Shown: in pieces, positions 18,182 through 27,282 of the stretch | Layout of the letters: each line of letters starts with the position of its first letter | Position numbering within the stretch: position 1 is the first letter of the stretch | NCBI RefSeq assembly: GCF_003382275.1 | Contig: NZ_QTJX01000001.1 | Coordinates: 992,001 to 1,056,000, forward strand | Length of the DNA: 64,000 nt | Reading direction: 5' to 3' | From: Flagellimonas nanhaiensis | GTDB taxonomy: Bacteria > Bacteroidota > Bacteroidia > Flavobacteriales > Flavobacteriaceae | Position numbers and translations under genes: made by a program | The notes under the pieces: generated by a model | Databases searched by the model: none | Seen by the model: the letters and a program-made list of their open reading frames with translations, nothing else | What the model was told of the DNA's origin: nothing

Positions 18182-19183
18182 TTAATCTTTTACTAAAATG
18201 TTAAAATTCTTTATTTGATGTACGAAATGGGACCAGACTATGGATGTTGTGGCGTAATATTTTAATACAAAATTAGCTTTTTCCCTTTTTCTGTACATCT
18301 TTCTAAAGTTAGCATAAAAACTAAGATGCGCCTTTAAAATAGCCCAGCAATGATTGACTTTTAATTGAAAAATAAATCTAAGTGCGGCAATACCATCCAG
18401 CAAAAGTCTTGCTAAGATGATTGGGAACGCTTTTTTCCGGGGAAGGTTCTTGGTTATGGAGTAGAGGGAATTTCTAAAATTGAGGAAAGTCTTTTTTGGG
18501 TTCATGTTATTGAGTGTGGATCCTCCCAAGTGATACACATGGCTCTTTCCCACATAGAGTACTTTATGTCCTGCATTTTTTGCTCTCCAGCACAGGTCAA
18601 TTTCCTCTTGATGGGCAAAATAATCCTCATCGAAACCTTTAAGGGATTTAAAAACGGATGATTTAATGAACATACAGGCACCTGTTGCCCAAAAGACCTC
18701 TTTTACATCATCATATTGCCCCTCATCTTTTTCCAAAGCTTGAAATATTCTTCCTCGGCAGAAAGGATAGCCCAACTGGTCAATGAACCCACCGGCCGCA
18801 CCGGCATATTCAAAATAATCTTTGCGTTTTAAGTCCAATATTTTTGGCTGTACAATCGCAGTTTCAGGGCGAGAGCGGAACACTTCCAAAATAGGTTCAA
18901 TCCAATTGGGTGTAACCTCCACATCAGAGTTGAGAAGACAAAAGATGTCCGCTTCAATATTGGCCAACCCATCATTGTAGCCCTTGGCAAATCCACTATT
19001 AGATTGGTTTTGCACCACTCCAATAATCGGATAGGTTTCTTCAATGAATTCTATGGAGCCATCAGTACTGGCATTGTCAACGACATAAATGTCGGCTCCA
19101 GTAGAATGGTCCAAAACAGAAGGAAGAAATTTTTGGAGCAATGTCTTCCCGTTCCAGTTGAGTATGACTACGGCTACTTTCAA
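18182..19183 (-). CDS. Glycosyltransferase family 2 protein
   Basis: A 333-residue GT-A fold inverting glycosyltransferase. Evidence: VAVVILNWNGKTLLQKFL at the N-terminus, YVVDNASTDGSIEF, and the DxD-like LLNSDVEVTPNW, followed by ATGACMFIKSSVF and FFAHQEEIDLCWRAKNAG-type acceptor-side sequence (FDEDYFAHQEEIDLCWRA). These resemble rhamnosyltransferases (WbbL-like) used in polysaccharide or lipopolysaccharide synthesis. The C-terminal ~90 residues include a hydrophobic segment that could associate with the membrane. The donor sugar cannot be read from sequence. It starts 12 bases after the end of the HsdR_N-type gene, so the two are probably cotranscribed. Confidence 0.92.
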   Translation of the reverse strand: MKVAVVILNWNGKTLLQKFLPSVLDHSTGADIYVVDNASTDGSIEFIEETYPIIGVVQNQSNSGFAKGYNDGLANIEADIFCLLNSDVEVTPNWIEPILEVFRSRPETAIVQPKILDLKRKDYFEYAGAAGGFIDQLGYPFCRGRIFQALEKDEGQYDDVKEVFWATGACMFIKSSVFKSLKGFDEDYFAHQEEIDLCWRAKNAGHKVLYVGKSHVYHLGGSTLNNMNPKKTFLNFRNSLYSITKNLPRKKAFPIILARLLLDGIAALRFIFQLKVNHCWAILKAHLSFYANFRKMYRKREKANFVLKYYATTSIVWSHFVHQIKNFNILVKD

Positions 19184-19195
19184 AACGGGAGCAAA

Positions 19196-19642
19196 TTAAC
19201 GGCTAAAATCAGGAATTTCCTTCAAAAACCGATATTTTTCATTTTCAAAGTCCATTTTACAATAGTAATGGTCCATACCATTGGTCACCATCAAGTAATT
19301 GGATCTTAAACTAAGGTTATATCGGGCAATTTGATCAAAGGTCATTTGGTCAATTTTTATATCTGGAGCTTTGCACTCCACCAAAACCTGAATGCTTCCG
19401 TCTGGCGCAAACACCACAATATCATATCGTTTTTTCAAGTTGTTTACTTCCAGTTGCTTTTCCACATTTATCAAGCTCTTCGGATATTTTTTTGTTTCCA
19501 TCAAAAAAAGCAATGCGTGCTGCCTGACCCATTCTTCAGGTTGAAGAAGGACAAACTTTTTGCGGATAACGTCAAAAATGTAGAGGCTATTTTCGCTACT
19601 TTTGATTCTGAACTGATACTTTGGAAAGTTCAATGCTTGCAT
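19196..19642 (-). CDS. Stand-alone HsdR N-terminal-type (PD-(D/E)xK) protein
   Basis: A 148-residue protein like the N-terminal nuclease domain of type I restriction subunit HsdR, without helicase. It has EEWVRQHALLFLMETKKYPKSLI, then the catalytic core RYDIVVFAPDGSIQVLVECKAPDIKI, in which Asp and the ECK triad match PD-(D/E)xK. No methylase or specificity subunit is nearby, so it is not part of a restriction system here. It is divergent from holA with 26 bases between starts, a pairing I recall as recurrent in Bacteroidota, which would favour a housekeeping DNA function. Nuclease activity is inferred. Confidence 0.82.
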   Translation of the reverse strand: MQALNFPKYQFRIKSSENSLYIFDVIRKKFVLLQPEEWVRQHALLFLMETKKYPKSLINVEKQLEVNNLKKRYDIVVFAPDGSIQVLVECKAPDIKIDQMTFDQIARYNLSLRSNYLMVTNGMDHYYCKMDFENEKYRFLKEIPDFSR

Positions 19643-19668
19643 TGGACAAATTTGATGATTTTTTCTGA

Positions 19669-20670
19669 ATGGATAAGGTCAAGGAAATTGTAGCAAAAAT
19701 AGATTCGGGAAATCCGAAACCCATTTACTTTCTTATGGGGGAGGAGCCGTACTATATCGATAAGATTTCTGGATATATTGCCGATCATGTGCTTACCGAG
19801 GATGAAAAGGGATTCAACCAAATGGTTCTTTACGGAAAGGAAACCAGCGTGGACGAAGTGGTTTCCAACGCCAAACGTTTCCCAATGATGGCAAACCATC
19901 AGGTAGTAATCGTCAAAGAAGCCCAACATCTTTCCAGAAGTATTGAAGCGTTGACAGTCTATGCCGAAAATCCGCAGACCACAACGGTACTGGTAATTTG
20001 TTATAAATACAAAAAACTGGACAAGCGCAAGAAATTGTACAAAACCATCCAGAAGAATGGGGAACTTTTTGAAAGCAAAAAGCTCTATGAAAATCAGGTG
20101 GCGGATTGGATACGAAGGATATTGGCCTCTAAGAAATATAAAATATCGCCCAAGGCCTGCATGTTATTGGTGGAGTTCTTGGGAACAGATTTGAGCAAGA
20201 TCAACAATGAACTGGAAAAACTCGCCATTGTTGTTCACAACACTACTGAAATTACCCCAGAGTTAATAGAGGAGCATATAGGTATCAGTAAGGACTTTAA
20301 CAATTTTGAGCTAAAAAAGGCGATTGGAGAAAAGGATGTGCACAAAGCTTCGCGAATCATTGACTACTTTGCTCAAAACCCAAAAGAAAATCCTTTTGTA
20401 GTTACCATAACACTTCTTAATACCTTTTTCACCCAATTGCTGCAGTACCATGGTTTAAATGATCATTCACCGGGGAATGTGTCCAAAGTATTGGGTGTGA
20501 ACCCTTATTTTGTAAAGGAGTTTACCACTGCCGCCAGAAACTATCCCATGAAAAAAGTGAGTGGTATCATTTCCAATCTTCGACATTTGGATCTAAAGAG
20601 CAAAGGGGTCGGAGCCAGCAACATGGCACAAGCTGACCTGTTAAAAGAACTCCTTGTAAAAATCATATAA
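19669..20670 (+). CDS. holA: DNA polymerase III subunit delta
   Basis: A 333-residue clamp-loader subunit that opens the beta sliding clamp. It matches HolA: PIYFLMGEEPYYIDKISGYI at the N-terminus, FPMMANHQVVIVKEAQHL, LVICYKYKKLDKRKKL, then the domain II/III region with FLGTDLSKINNELEKL and ISKDFNNFELKKAIGEKD. It lacks a canonical Walker A, as is normal for delta. The ATG at 19669 gives the expected start MDKVKEIVAKI. It is divergent from the HsdR_N-type gene and converges on the DoxX gene with 9 bases between. Confidence 0.93.
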   Translation: MDKVKEIVAKIDSGNPKPIYFLMGEEPYYIDKISGYIADHVLTEDEKGFNQMVLYGKETSVDEVVSNAKRFPMMANHQVVIVKEAQHLSRSIEALTVYAENPQTTTVLVICYKYKKLDKRKKLYKTIQKNGELFESKKLYENQVADWIRRILASKKYKISPKACMLLVEFLGTDLSKINNELEKLAIVVHNTTEITPELIEEHIGISKDFNNFELKKAIGEKDVHKASRIIDYFAQNPKENPFVVTITLLNTFFTQLLQYHGLNDHSPGNVSKVLGVNPYFVKEFTTAARNYPMKKVSGIISNLRHLDLKSKGVGASNMAQADLLKELLVKII

Positions 20671-20679
20671 TCAGGTTTA

Positions 20680-21057
20680 CTATCTTCTATCGGCACTATA
20701 CTTACCAGGCCCCAGAAGAAATATAACTACAAAGATGACCAAAAAGAGTAACGCCTTTTCCTTTGTTCCAAAAGGGTCTGCCGAGTGAACCATAAATGCT
20801 GCTACAAACATGGTAATGGCCGAAGGAATTGCGGCCCATCTAGTTTTGAAACCGATGATTATAAGAAGTGGACAGATAAATTCTCCTATAATGGCCAAAA
20901 ACAGTGTTGGAGCTTCACCAATACCTAAGGGGTTGATAAACTCCGTATCGCCATTAATCAGTTTTAGAAGTTTAGGATACCCATGGGTGAGCATAAACAC
21001 AGATGGCAGGATTCTTAAAAGGGCAAGTCCCAAGTGGACCAAAGTATTATTTTTCAT
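20680..21057 (-). CDS. DoxX family membrane protein
   Basis: A 125-residue four-helix membrane protein. DoxX features are LRILPSVFMLTHGYPKLLKL, the GIGEAPTLFLAIIGEFICPLLIIIG stretch and IPSAITMFVAAFMVHSADPF. The family occurs with redox enzymes and thiol metabolism, but the activity of most members is unknown. It is a single-gene unit converging with holA; nothing in the 102 bases upstream was recognised as a promoter. Confidence 0.88.
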   Translation of the reverse strand: MKNNTLVHLGLALLRILPSVFMLTHGYPKLLKLINGDTEFINPLGIGEAPTLFLAIIGEFICPLLIIIGFKTRWAAIPSAITMFVAAFMVHSADPFGTKEKALLFLVIFVVIFLLGPGKYSADRR

Positions 21058-21159
21058 AAATGGGGAATTTTATTTACGTGAAAGTAAAAATAATGTTTCA
21101 ATGACAACAATACTAAATGGACAAATGTCCACTTTGAATTGATATTTTTCTAAAAAAGG

Positions 21160-23571
21160 CTATCGCAGTGTAGGATAGGACTTTGGGTCTACCTCATTCA
21201 TGATTTCATAGACCTTTTCAAAAATATCCTCAGCATTGGGCTTTGAAAAATAATCTCCATCGGAAGCATAAGCAGGACGGTGTGCCCGTGCAGCAAGTGT
21301 TTGTGGTGCACTATCCAAATATTGATAGCCTCCCTGTTTTTCAAGGATTTCCTGTAATAGATAGGCAGAACACCCTCCGGGTACATCTTCATCTATAATC
21401 AATAGTCTATTGGTCTTTTTAAGACTTTTGACTACATCATGTTCGAGGTCAAACGGCAATAGGGATTGGGCATCGATTACTTCCGCATCAATACCAACTT
21501 CCTGTAGTTCAATTGCCACCTTTTCCACAATCCTAAGGGTAGAGCCATAGGAAAGCAACGTGATATCAGTACCTTCTTTTAGGGTCTCGACTTTGCCAAT
21601 TGGAGTGCAAAATTCACCTAGGTTAGTCGGTTTTTTTTCTTTTAAGCGGTAACCGTTCAAACTTTCTATGACCAGGGCGGGTTCATCACTTTTCATTAAA
21701 GTGTTGTAAAAACCTGCTGCTTGGGTCATGTTTCTGGGTACCAGAATATGCATTCCCCTTAACAGATGTATCAGGCCTCCCATGGGTGACCCGGAATGCC
21801 AAATTCCTTCTAAACGATGTCCTCGGGTTCTAACGATCAAAGGAGCCTTCTGTTTACCCACGGTTCTGTATAAGAGGGTTGCCAAATCATCACTGAGGGT
21901 TTGCAAGGCATAGAGGATATAATCCAAGTATTGTATTTCCGCAATGGGCCTTAAACCTCTCATGGCCAATCCAATTCCTTGTCCTATAATGGTTGTTTCA
22001 CGGATGCCTGTATCTGCAATCCTCAGTTCACCATACTTTTTTTGGAGACCTTCAAGCCCTTGGTTTACATCACCAATACCTCCAGTATCTTCACCAAATA
22101 CCATGGCTTGGGGATATTTTCCGAACAGTACATCAAAGTTGTCCCTCAGAATAATCCTTCCATCCACTTCTTCGCCTTCATTGGAATAGGAGGGAAGTAT
22201 GGTTTCAACATTAGTGGCAACATTGGCATTTTCACCATAAAGGTGAGAGCTGAATTTGGGTTGCGTGTTTTTCAAGAAATCATTGATCCATTTCTGAAGC
22301 TGTTTTTTCTCTTGGAACTCCTCGCCAACCAAATAGTGCAATGCTTTTCTGGATTTGGAAGCTAAATCTTTTTTTAACGGTTCCTCAATTGCAATGAGGT
22401 CGTTTTTTATTTTTTCAATAAAATTCCTGTTGGAACTTTTAGCGGCAACACTGTTCAATAATTGAATCAGTTGTTTTTTAGATTCATGATGGGGTCTTAA
22501 GAACTCAGCCCAAGCTTCCTTTTTTGAATTACGGACTTTTTGTTTGATTTCCCTTTCTAGATTCTTCAGCTCAGCTTCTGTACTGATGTTATTTTCCAGA
22601 ATCCACTCCCTAAATCTTTTGTTGCAATCGTTTTCACGCTCCCATTGCAATCTTTCCGCGGACTTGTATCTTTCATGCGAGCCGGAAGTAGAATGCCCTT
22701 GAGGTTGGGTAAGCTCTGTTACATGGATTAAAACAGGAACATGGTTTTCCCTGGCAATATCGGAGGCGTTTTCAAACGTATGGATGAGTCCAGTATAATC
22801 CCAGCCCTTTACCTTGAGAATTTCAAATCCTAGACTGTCTTCGTCCCTTTGAAGTCCTTTTAGGGCTTCAGAGATACTTCCCTTAGTAGTGTGGAACTCA
22901 GAGGGAACAGAGATTCCATACTCATCATCCCAGATACTTATGACCATGGGCACTTGCATTACCCCGGCGGCATTTAGGGTTTCAAAAAAATGACCTTCGC
23001 TTGTACTGGCATTTCCTATTGTTCCCCAGGCTACCTCATTTCCATTGTTGGAGAAATTTGTTTGGTCTACTTCTTCTAGGTTTCGATATATCTTTGAAGC
23101 CTGGGCAAGTCCCAAGAGTCTTGGCATTTGCCCTGCCGTACACGAAATATCTGCACTACTGTTCTTTTGTTTGGTAAGATCCTTCCAGGAACCATCTTCA
23201 TTAATGCTGTGTGTCATAAAATGACCTCCCATCTGTCGTCCAGCACTCATAGGTTCCTGCTTAAGGTCGGTGGTGGCATAAAGACCATGAAAAAACTCCT
23301 TTGCATCTAGTAGTCCAAGAGCCATCATAAAGGTCTGGTCCCTATAATACCCACTTCTAAAATCCCCATTTTGAAATGCCCGTGCCATGGCAAGTTGTGG
23401 CAACTCTTTTCCATCACCAAAAATTCCAAATTTGGCTTTTCCGGATAAAACCTCACGTCTTCCCAAGAGACTACACTCCCTGCTAATTACCGCTATTTCA
23501 TAATCTTGAAGAATCTGTGACTGGAAATCATCGAAGGAAATATCGTTACTAGTACTTGGGTTGGGTTTCAT
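21160..23571 (-). CDS. Fused E1 alpha/beta of a 2-oxoacid (branched-chain type) dehydrogenase
   Basis: An 803-residue fusion of the two thiamine-diphosphate E1 subunits. Residues ~1-430 are E1 alpha (MGGHFMTHS, TAGQMPRLLGLAQASK, SIWDDEYGISVPSEF). Residues ~470-803 are E1 beta (MVFGEDTGGIGDVNQGL, PIAEIQYLDYILYALQTL, VIDAQSLLPFD, IIDEDVPGGCSAYL). It decarboxylates a 2-oxoacid and passes the acyl group to an E2 lipoyl protein, which is not in this window. The usual GDG of the cofactor site reads IGNAST here (Asn for Asp), which may be a trait of the fused family. Branched-chain substrates are an inference from the fused form in Bacteroidota. A good promoter lies 22 bases upstream. Confidence 0.9.
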   Translation of the reverse strand: MKPNPSTSNDISFDDFQSQILQDYEIAVISRECSLLGRREVLSGKAKFGIFGDGKELPQLAMARAFQNGDFRSGYYRDQTFMMALGLLDAKEFFHGLYATTDLKQEPMSAGRQMGGHFMTHSINEDGSWKDLTKQKNSSADISCTAGQMPRLLGLAQASKIYRNLEEVDQTNFSNNGNEVAWGTIGNASTSEGHFFETLNAAGVMQVPMVISIWDDEYGISVPSEFHTTKGSISEALKGLQRDEDSLGFEILKVKGWDYTGLIHTFENASDIARENHVPVLIHVTELTQPQGHSTSGSHERYKSAERLQWERENDCNKRFREWILENNISTEAELKNLEREIKQKVRNSKKEAWAEFLRPHHESKKQLIQLLNSVAAKSSNRNFIEKIKNDLIAIEEPLKKDLASKSRKALHYLVGEEFQEKKQLQKWINDFLKNTQPKFSSHLYGENANVATNVETILPSYSNEGEEVDGRIILRDNFDVLFGKYPQAMVFGEDTGGIGDVNQGLEGLQKKYGELRIADTGIRETTIIGQGIGLAMRGLRPIAEIQYLDYILYALQTLSDDLATLLYRTVGKQKAPLIVRTRGHRLEGIWHSGSPMGGLIHLLRGMHILVPRNMTQAAGFYNTLMKSDEPALVIESLNGYRLKEKKPTNLGEFCTPIGKVETLKEGTDITLLSYGSTLRIVEKVAIELQEVGIDAEVIDAQSLLPFDLEHDVVKSLKKTNRLLIIDEDVPGGCSAYLLQEILEKQGGYQYLDSAPQTLAARAHRPAYASDGDYFSKPNAEDIFEKVYEIMNEVDPKSYPTLR

Positions 23572-23592
23572 GGGCTATGGCAGAATTTGGTG

Positions 23593-23623
23593 CAAAAATA
23601 CTAAAATCCATCCAAAATGTCAA
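23593..23623 (-). promoter_or_regulatory. Bacteroidota-type promoter of the E1 fusion gene
   Basis: On the minus strand TTG (23621-23623) and TATTTTTG (23593-23600) are separated by 20 bases, matching the TTG / TAnnTTTG consensus of Flavobacteria. The start codon of the E1 gene follows 21 bases later. Confidence 0.7.
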
Positions 23624-23733
23624 CCGTAACTATTGTTAATAAAATAACAATATGATAAAAAAGTGTATTAAAAAGTAAACAAAAAGTAAAAACAGAAGTG
23701 AAATGAAGACTCGTTTTGCGAATATGCTAAAAA

Positions 23734-26568
23734 TCAAAACCATTTTCTTGTGAAGAGCCCTATAAGGGTTCTTGGACTGATCGTCACTACAAAACGTATT
23801 CGCTGCCCGTAATTGTCTTGGGCAATTTCCCAACCTCTGTTGGAGTAAACAGGGAAATAAAGCTCAAAATAATCAGTAACCAGGTTTAACCGAACGCCGG
23901 AGTCGTAAACAAATCTTGCATTGCTTCCTTTGTTCTTGATAAATCCCAAATCACCGTAAGCTTCAACCCATCTCCAAATATTGGTACTTGCATTGGTAGT
24001 AGCAATCCAATCATTGGCGAAGGGGTTTTCCAATTGGGATTTGAAACCTCCTTCTGAAATAATAATTTGCTGACTGTAGATTCCAGAATCTTCCGATCTA
24101 CCCAAATAAGCCAGATCAAACATATAATCGGTAGGTCTGTCAAGGGCGAAACTGAAAAAGTCGGAATTGGTTTTGTTCCTTAGAAACTTTCCGGCATAGA
24201 GTCTTAGATTGAACTGCCTATTGCTTTGGAATAATTTCCTGTATTCAAGTTCAAAAGCCAATTTAGAGAAATCACTGGAATGCTGTGCGTCCAAAAACCA
24301 AGAGGTATAGTTCAGAATATCATTGTCCACGTCCCAATATCTAACGTTGAGGACGCCATAATCCGGTTCGGTATCAATCTCATCCGCAATGCTCGGGTCA
24401 ACAGTTCTAAAAACGCTTCTGTATCTCATCAATAAGGTCTGCCTTCTGTTTGAGAGCAGGTCATTGGGTCTCCAACTAAGGCTTACTGCTGGGGTTAGCG
24501 TGGAAAAACGAGAGTTTGTTTGATAATGCGATGTTGAACCGGTGAAAGAATAGTTTGAAACGTATAGCCCGGTTTTTTTATGGTATTTTCTATACCTGAG
24601 ACTGGCCCTACCAACCAAGGTACGTTCCAAAAACGAGTAGGTAGGAGAAACGTCATACTGAAAAGGTCTCTCCAAAAAGGTCTTGTTGTAGATTCTAAGC
24701 CCCGGTGTTACACCATCGTATACATTGAAATTAAGAATGGGGACATAAAAAATTTGATGGTAATATGGATTTTCGGTATCCTTAAAGAACTGGAACTTTA
24801 GTTTTTTGTTACTGGCGAAAAACCCATTTAGTGTCTTCCAATTGTCCCTTTGATTGAACTCGGGAATTTTTTGATCGTAGTTCAATACCAAGCGATCAGC
24901 CCCCATTCTGGGAATGGTCACCGTTCGTGAAGTATCAATATCAGCAAACCAATAGTGAGAGACTACAGAGTCCTTTTGTAATCCAAAGAGTGATATGGGA
25001 ACATTTGTTCCCCTTTTGTTCTTTATGACCACCGAGATGGAATCCTCGCTCTTTTCTATCCGCTTTATTTTGAAGTCTATTTTTTTGCTTTTGGATACAT
25101 ATTCATTAAAGAACCAATCAACATCCTTATCGGCAAAATGTTTTATGGATTCTCTAAAGTCATTGGCATTGACCTTGGATTTAAGACTATAATCCTTGTA
25201 GAAAGAGGTGATACTACTGTCAACCTTGTTTTCGCCAAGATATTCGGACAGATATGACATTCCCAGTCCTGCTTTATATCCATTGGCAATTTTCTGATTG
25301 AATTTGATCAGGGAATCATTAGGTGTACTAAGTGCCTGATCAATATTTTTCCTAATGGTGAGCATGCTGAAAAGTGCATACTGCTCATTAAAATCCATTT
25401 GAGCCAGATGAAATCCTCGTATACCCCAAATTTTGGAAAGTTTTCCAGCTAGTTTCTGATCTGGATAATATTCCTCCACATATTTGATCATTAGATAATA
25501 ACCGATGGCATCCTGTACCCAACGTTCTTTCCTGGAATCCAAAAATAGAGTTTCTTTAAGAAAGCTTCGGATTGCCGTTTTCAAGAATTTCATTTCAAAC
25601 TGAAACCTTTGGTTGTATGGCCTTATAAAGGGCGGTAGCTGGTTGATGCCATAGAGAGGGTTCTTGTTATAATCAAATTCACTTACCAATAGATTTGCAT
25701 GCGGATATTCCCCAAGGTTTTCATTTAAAAACTGGGTGATTTTGTTGATAGAAAGCCCTTGTGAGACGATATCATATTTATTGGATTCAAGATCGGAGAT
25801 AACGGTGCCATGGCCAGTTACATGCGTGGTGAATCGTTTACTTCCACTCAAAATCACTTCACAATTTTTTCTATTCACTCCGTGAAGTTGCACGTATTGC
25901 CCACCCGGAAAGGTAGTCTCTGATTGAGAATCAAAATTGGAACTTAAGAACAGCCTACTGGGATAAGTGAAGTTTATAATAGTTTCCGCGGTGTCTGTAT
26001 AGAGGTCGTCCAGATTTGCATTGTCATACAGTTTCCACTCCCCATCGTAAACCGCCGGGGTTAAATACCAATCCTTGAGGTAGAAATCTCCATTGCCATG
26101 AAATCCATATGATGTGAATTTTGCACTTGGTAATTTAAGGGTATAGGTGAAGAAAAGTTGGACTGATTCTCCCGGCTCTAAAACCTTGTTCAAATCAATG
26201 GCTATGATGTCTTTGTTACCAAGTCTTTCCCATTCCAATCCTGCATAGGCATCATCAACAATGCTGCGTATTCTGGTATTTCCACGTTCCCTGTCCTTGG
26301 CCAAATGTAAACTACGGTTGAACTCTTCTGCGAATCGTTTGGCGAGTTTGGTATTCTTGTTGGCATAGGCATGGTTCCAATCATTAAAGTATAATCTGGA
26401 AAGTCCACTTCCATGTGTATTTACATAAGTAAATCGTTGGGTTATTTTTACCTCCTTGGTTTTGTTGTCCAGTGTAGCTGTCACTTCGTTTCTGTGCTGA
26501 CCTCGTACTGATGGTGATAACACCAGTAGAAGCAGAACGGACCATATGAAGCAACGTGGGGAGAGCAA
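23734..26568 (-). CDS. M1-peptidase-like protein without zinc site, fused to an outer-membrane barrel
   Basis: A 944-residue protein with a signal peptide (FIWSVLLLLVLSPSVRGQ). Residues ~25-480 follow the M1 layout (TLDNKTKEVKITQRFTYVN; the FTYTLKLP strand; a helical block at 325-370). Where M1 enzymes have HExxH and WLxEG, this one has LKTAIRSF (329-336) and WVQDAIGYY (350-358), so all three zinc ligands are absent. The last ~350 residues are alternating beta strands (SLRYRKYHKKTGLYVSNYSF, LRLYAGKFLRN, VRLNLVTDYFELYFPVYS) and the protein ends in Phe, as outer-membrane barrels do. It is the third gene of a leftward operon after uvrA and the LOG gene (11 bases upstream). Role unknown. Confidence 0.78.
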   Translation of the reverse strand: MLSPRCFIWSVLLLLVLSPSVRGQHRNEVTATLDNKTKEVKITQRFTYVNTHGSGLSRLYFNDWNHAYANKNTKLAKRFAEEFNRSLHLAKDRERGNTRIRSIVDDAYAGLEWERLGNKDIIAIDLNKVLEPGESVQLFFTYTLKLPSAKFTSYGFHGNGDFYLKDWYLTPAVYDGEWKLYDNANLDDLYTDTAETIINFTYPSRLFLSSNFDSQSETTFPGGQYVQLHGVNRKNCEVILSGSKRFTTHVTGHGTVISDLESNKYDIVSQGLSINKITQFLNENLGEYPHANLLVSEFDYNKNPLYGINQLPPFIRPYNQRFQFEMKFLKTAIRSFLKETLFLDSRKERWVQDAIGYYLMIKYVEEYYPDQKLAGKLSKIWGIRGFHLAQMDFNEQYALFSMLTIRKNIDQALSTPNDSLIKFNQKIANGYKAGLGMSYLSEYLGENKVDSSITSFYKDYSLKSKVNANDFRESIKHFADKDVDWFFNEYVSKSKKIDFKIKRIEKSEDSISVVIKNKRGTNVPISLFGLQKDSVVSHYWFADIDTSRTVTIPRMGADRLVLNYDQKIPEFNQRDNWKTLNGFFASNKKLKFQFFKDTENPYYHQIFYVPILNFNVYDGVTPGLRIYNKTFLERPFQYDVSPTYSFLERTLVGRASLRYRKYHKKTGLYVSNYSFTGSTSHYQTNSRFSTLTPAVSLSWRPNDLLSNRRQTLLMRYRSVFRTVDPSIADEIDTEPDYGVLNVRYWDVDNDILNYTSWFLDAQHSSDFSKLAFELEYRKLFQSNRQFNLRLYAGKFLRNKTNSDFFSFALDRPTDYMFDLAYLGRSEDSGIYSQQIIISEGGFKSQLENPFANDWIATTNASTNIWRWVEAYGDLGFIKNKGSNARFVYDSGVRLNLVTDYFELYFPVYSNRGWEIAQDNYGQRIRFVVTISPRTLIGLFTRKWF

Positions 26569-26579
26569 TACGGTTTAGA

Positions 26580-27272
26580 TTAAAAGTTTGGGCTTAGATC
26601 ACGTTTCCTGTAGAACGCATCAATAATGTTGACCACTTCATCTTCGGTGTCCACTATTTGTATGAGGTCCAAATCCTTTGCGCTGATGTTTCCAGCCTTT
26701 AGCATTACGTCCTTTATCCAATCTATCAAACCTGCCCAAAATTCGGTGCCTACTAAAATAATGGGAAACGTATGGATCTTATGTGTTTGGATCAGTGTAA
26801 TAGCTTCAAATAATTCATCCAGAGTACCAAATCCCCCTGGCATTACCACAAAACCTTGGGAATACTTGACAAACATTACCTTTCTAACAAAAAAGTAATC
26901 AAAATCAAGGCTTTTATCGCCATCTATAAAGGGATTGTCGTGTTGCTCAAAAGGAAGATCAATATTGAGCCCAACGGATGTTCCTCCGGCTAAATTGGCA
27001 CCTTTGTTACCAGCTTCCATTATTCCGGGGCCTCCTCCTGTAATAATACCATAACCTGCTTCGGCCACCTTTTGTGCTACTTTTACGGCAAGGTCATAAT
27101 AGGGTTGTCCTGGACGGACCCTTGCAGAACCAAAAATGGAAACACACGGACCGATTTCACTCATTTTTTCGAATCCGTTGACAAATTCCCCCATTATCTT
27201 AAAAATGGCCCATGAATCATTTGTCTTGATTTCATTCCAACCTTTGTGATGTTTTTCTTTTCGCATTTGCAT
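26580..27272 (-). CDS. LOG family protein (TIGR00730 Rossmann fold)
   Basis: A 230-residue nucleotide phosphoribohydrolase-like protein. It has the N-terminal FGSARVRPGQPYYDLA, the ITGGGPGIMEAGNKGA loop and the LOG hallmark PGGFGTLDELFEA. Characterised members hydrolyse nucleoside 5'-monophosphates such as AMP or cytokinin ribotides to base and ribose 5-phosphate. Key residues are present, so activity is likely; the natural substrate in this organism is unknown. It begins 10 bases after uvrA. Start could be either of two nearby ATGs (codons 1 or 3). Confidence 0.92.
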   Translation of the reverse strand: MQMRKEKHHKGWNEIKTNDSWAIFKIMGEFVNGFEKMSEIGPCVSIFGSARVRPGQPYYDLAVKVAQKVAEAGYGIITGGGPGIMEAGNKGANLAGGTSVGLNIDLPFEQHDNPFIDGDKSLDFDYFFVRKVMFVKYSQGFVVMPGGFGTLDELFEAITLIQTHKIHTFPIILVGTEFWAGLIDWIKDVMLKAGNISAKDLDLIQIVDTEDEVVNIIDAFYRKRDLSPNF

Positions 27273-27282
27273 AGTGTTAGTT

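Noticed and set aside
19196..19642. Type I restriction system
   Set aside because: Only the N-terminal nuclease-like domain is present; there is no helicase, methylase or specificity subunit.
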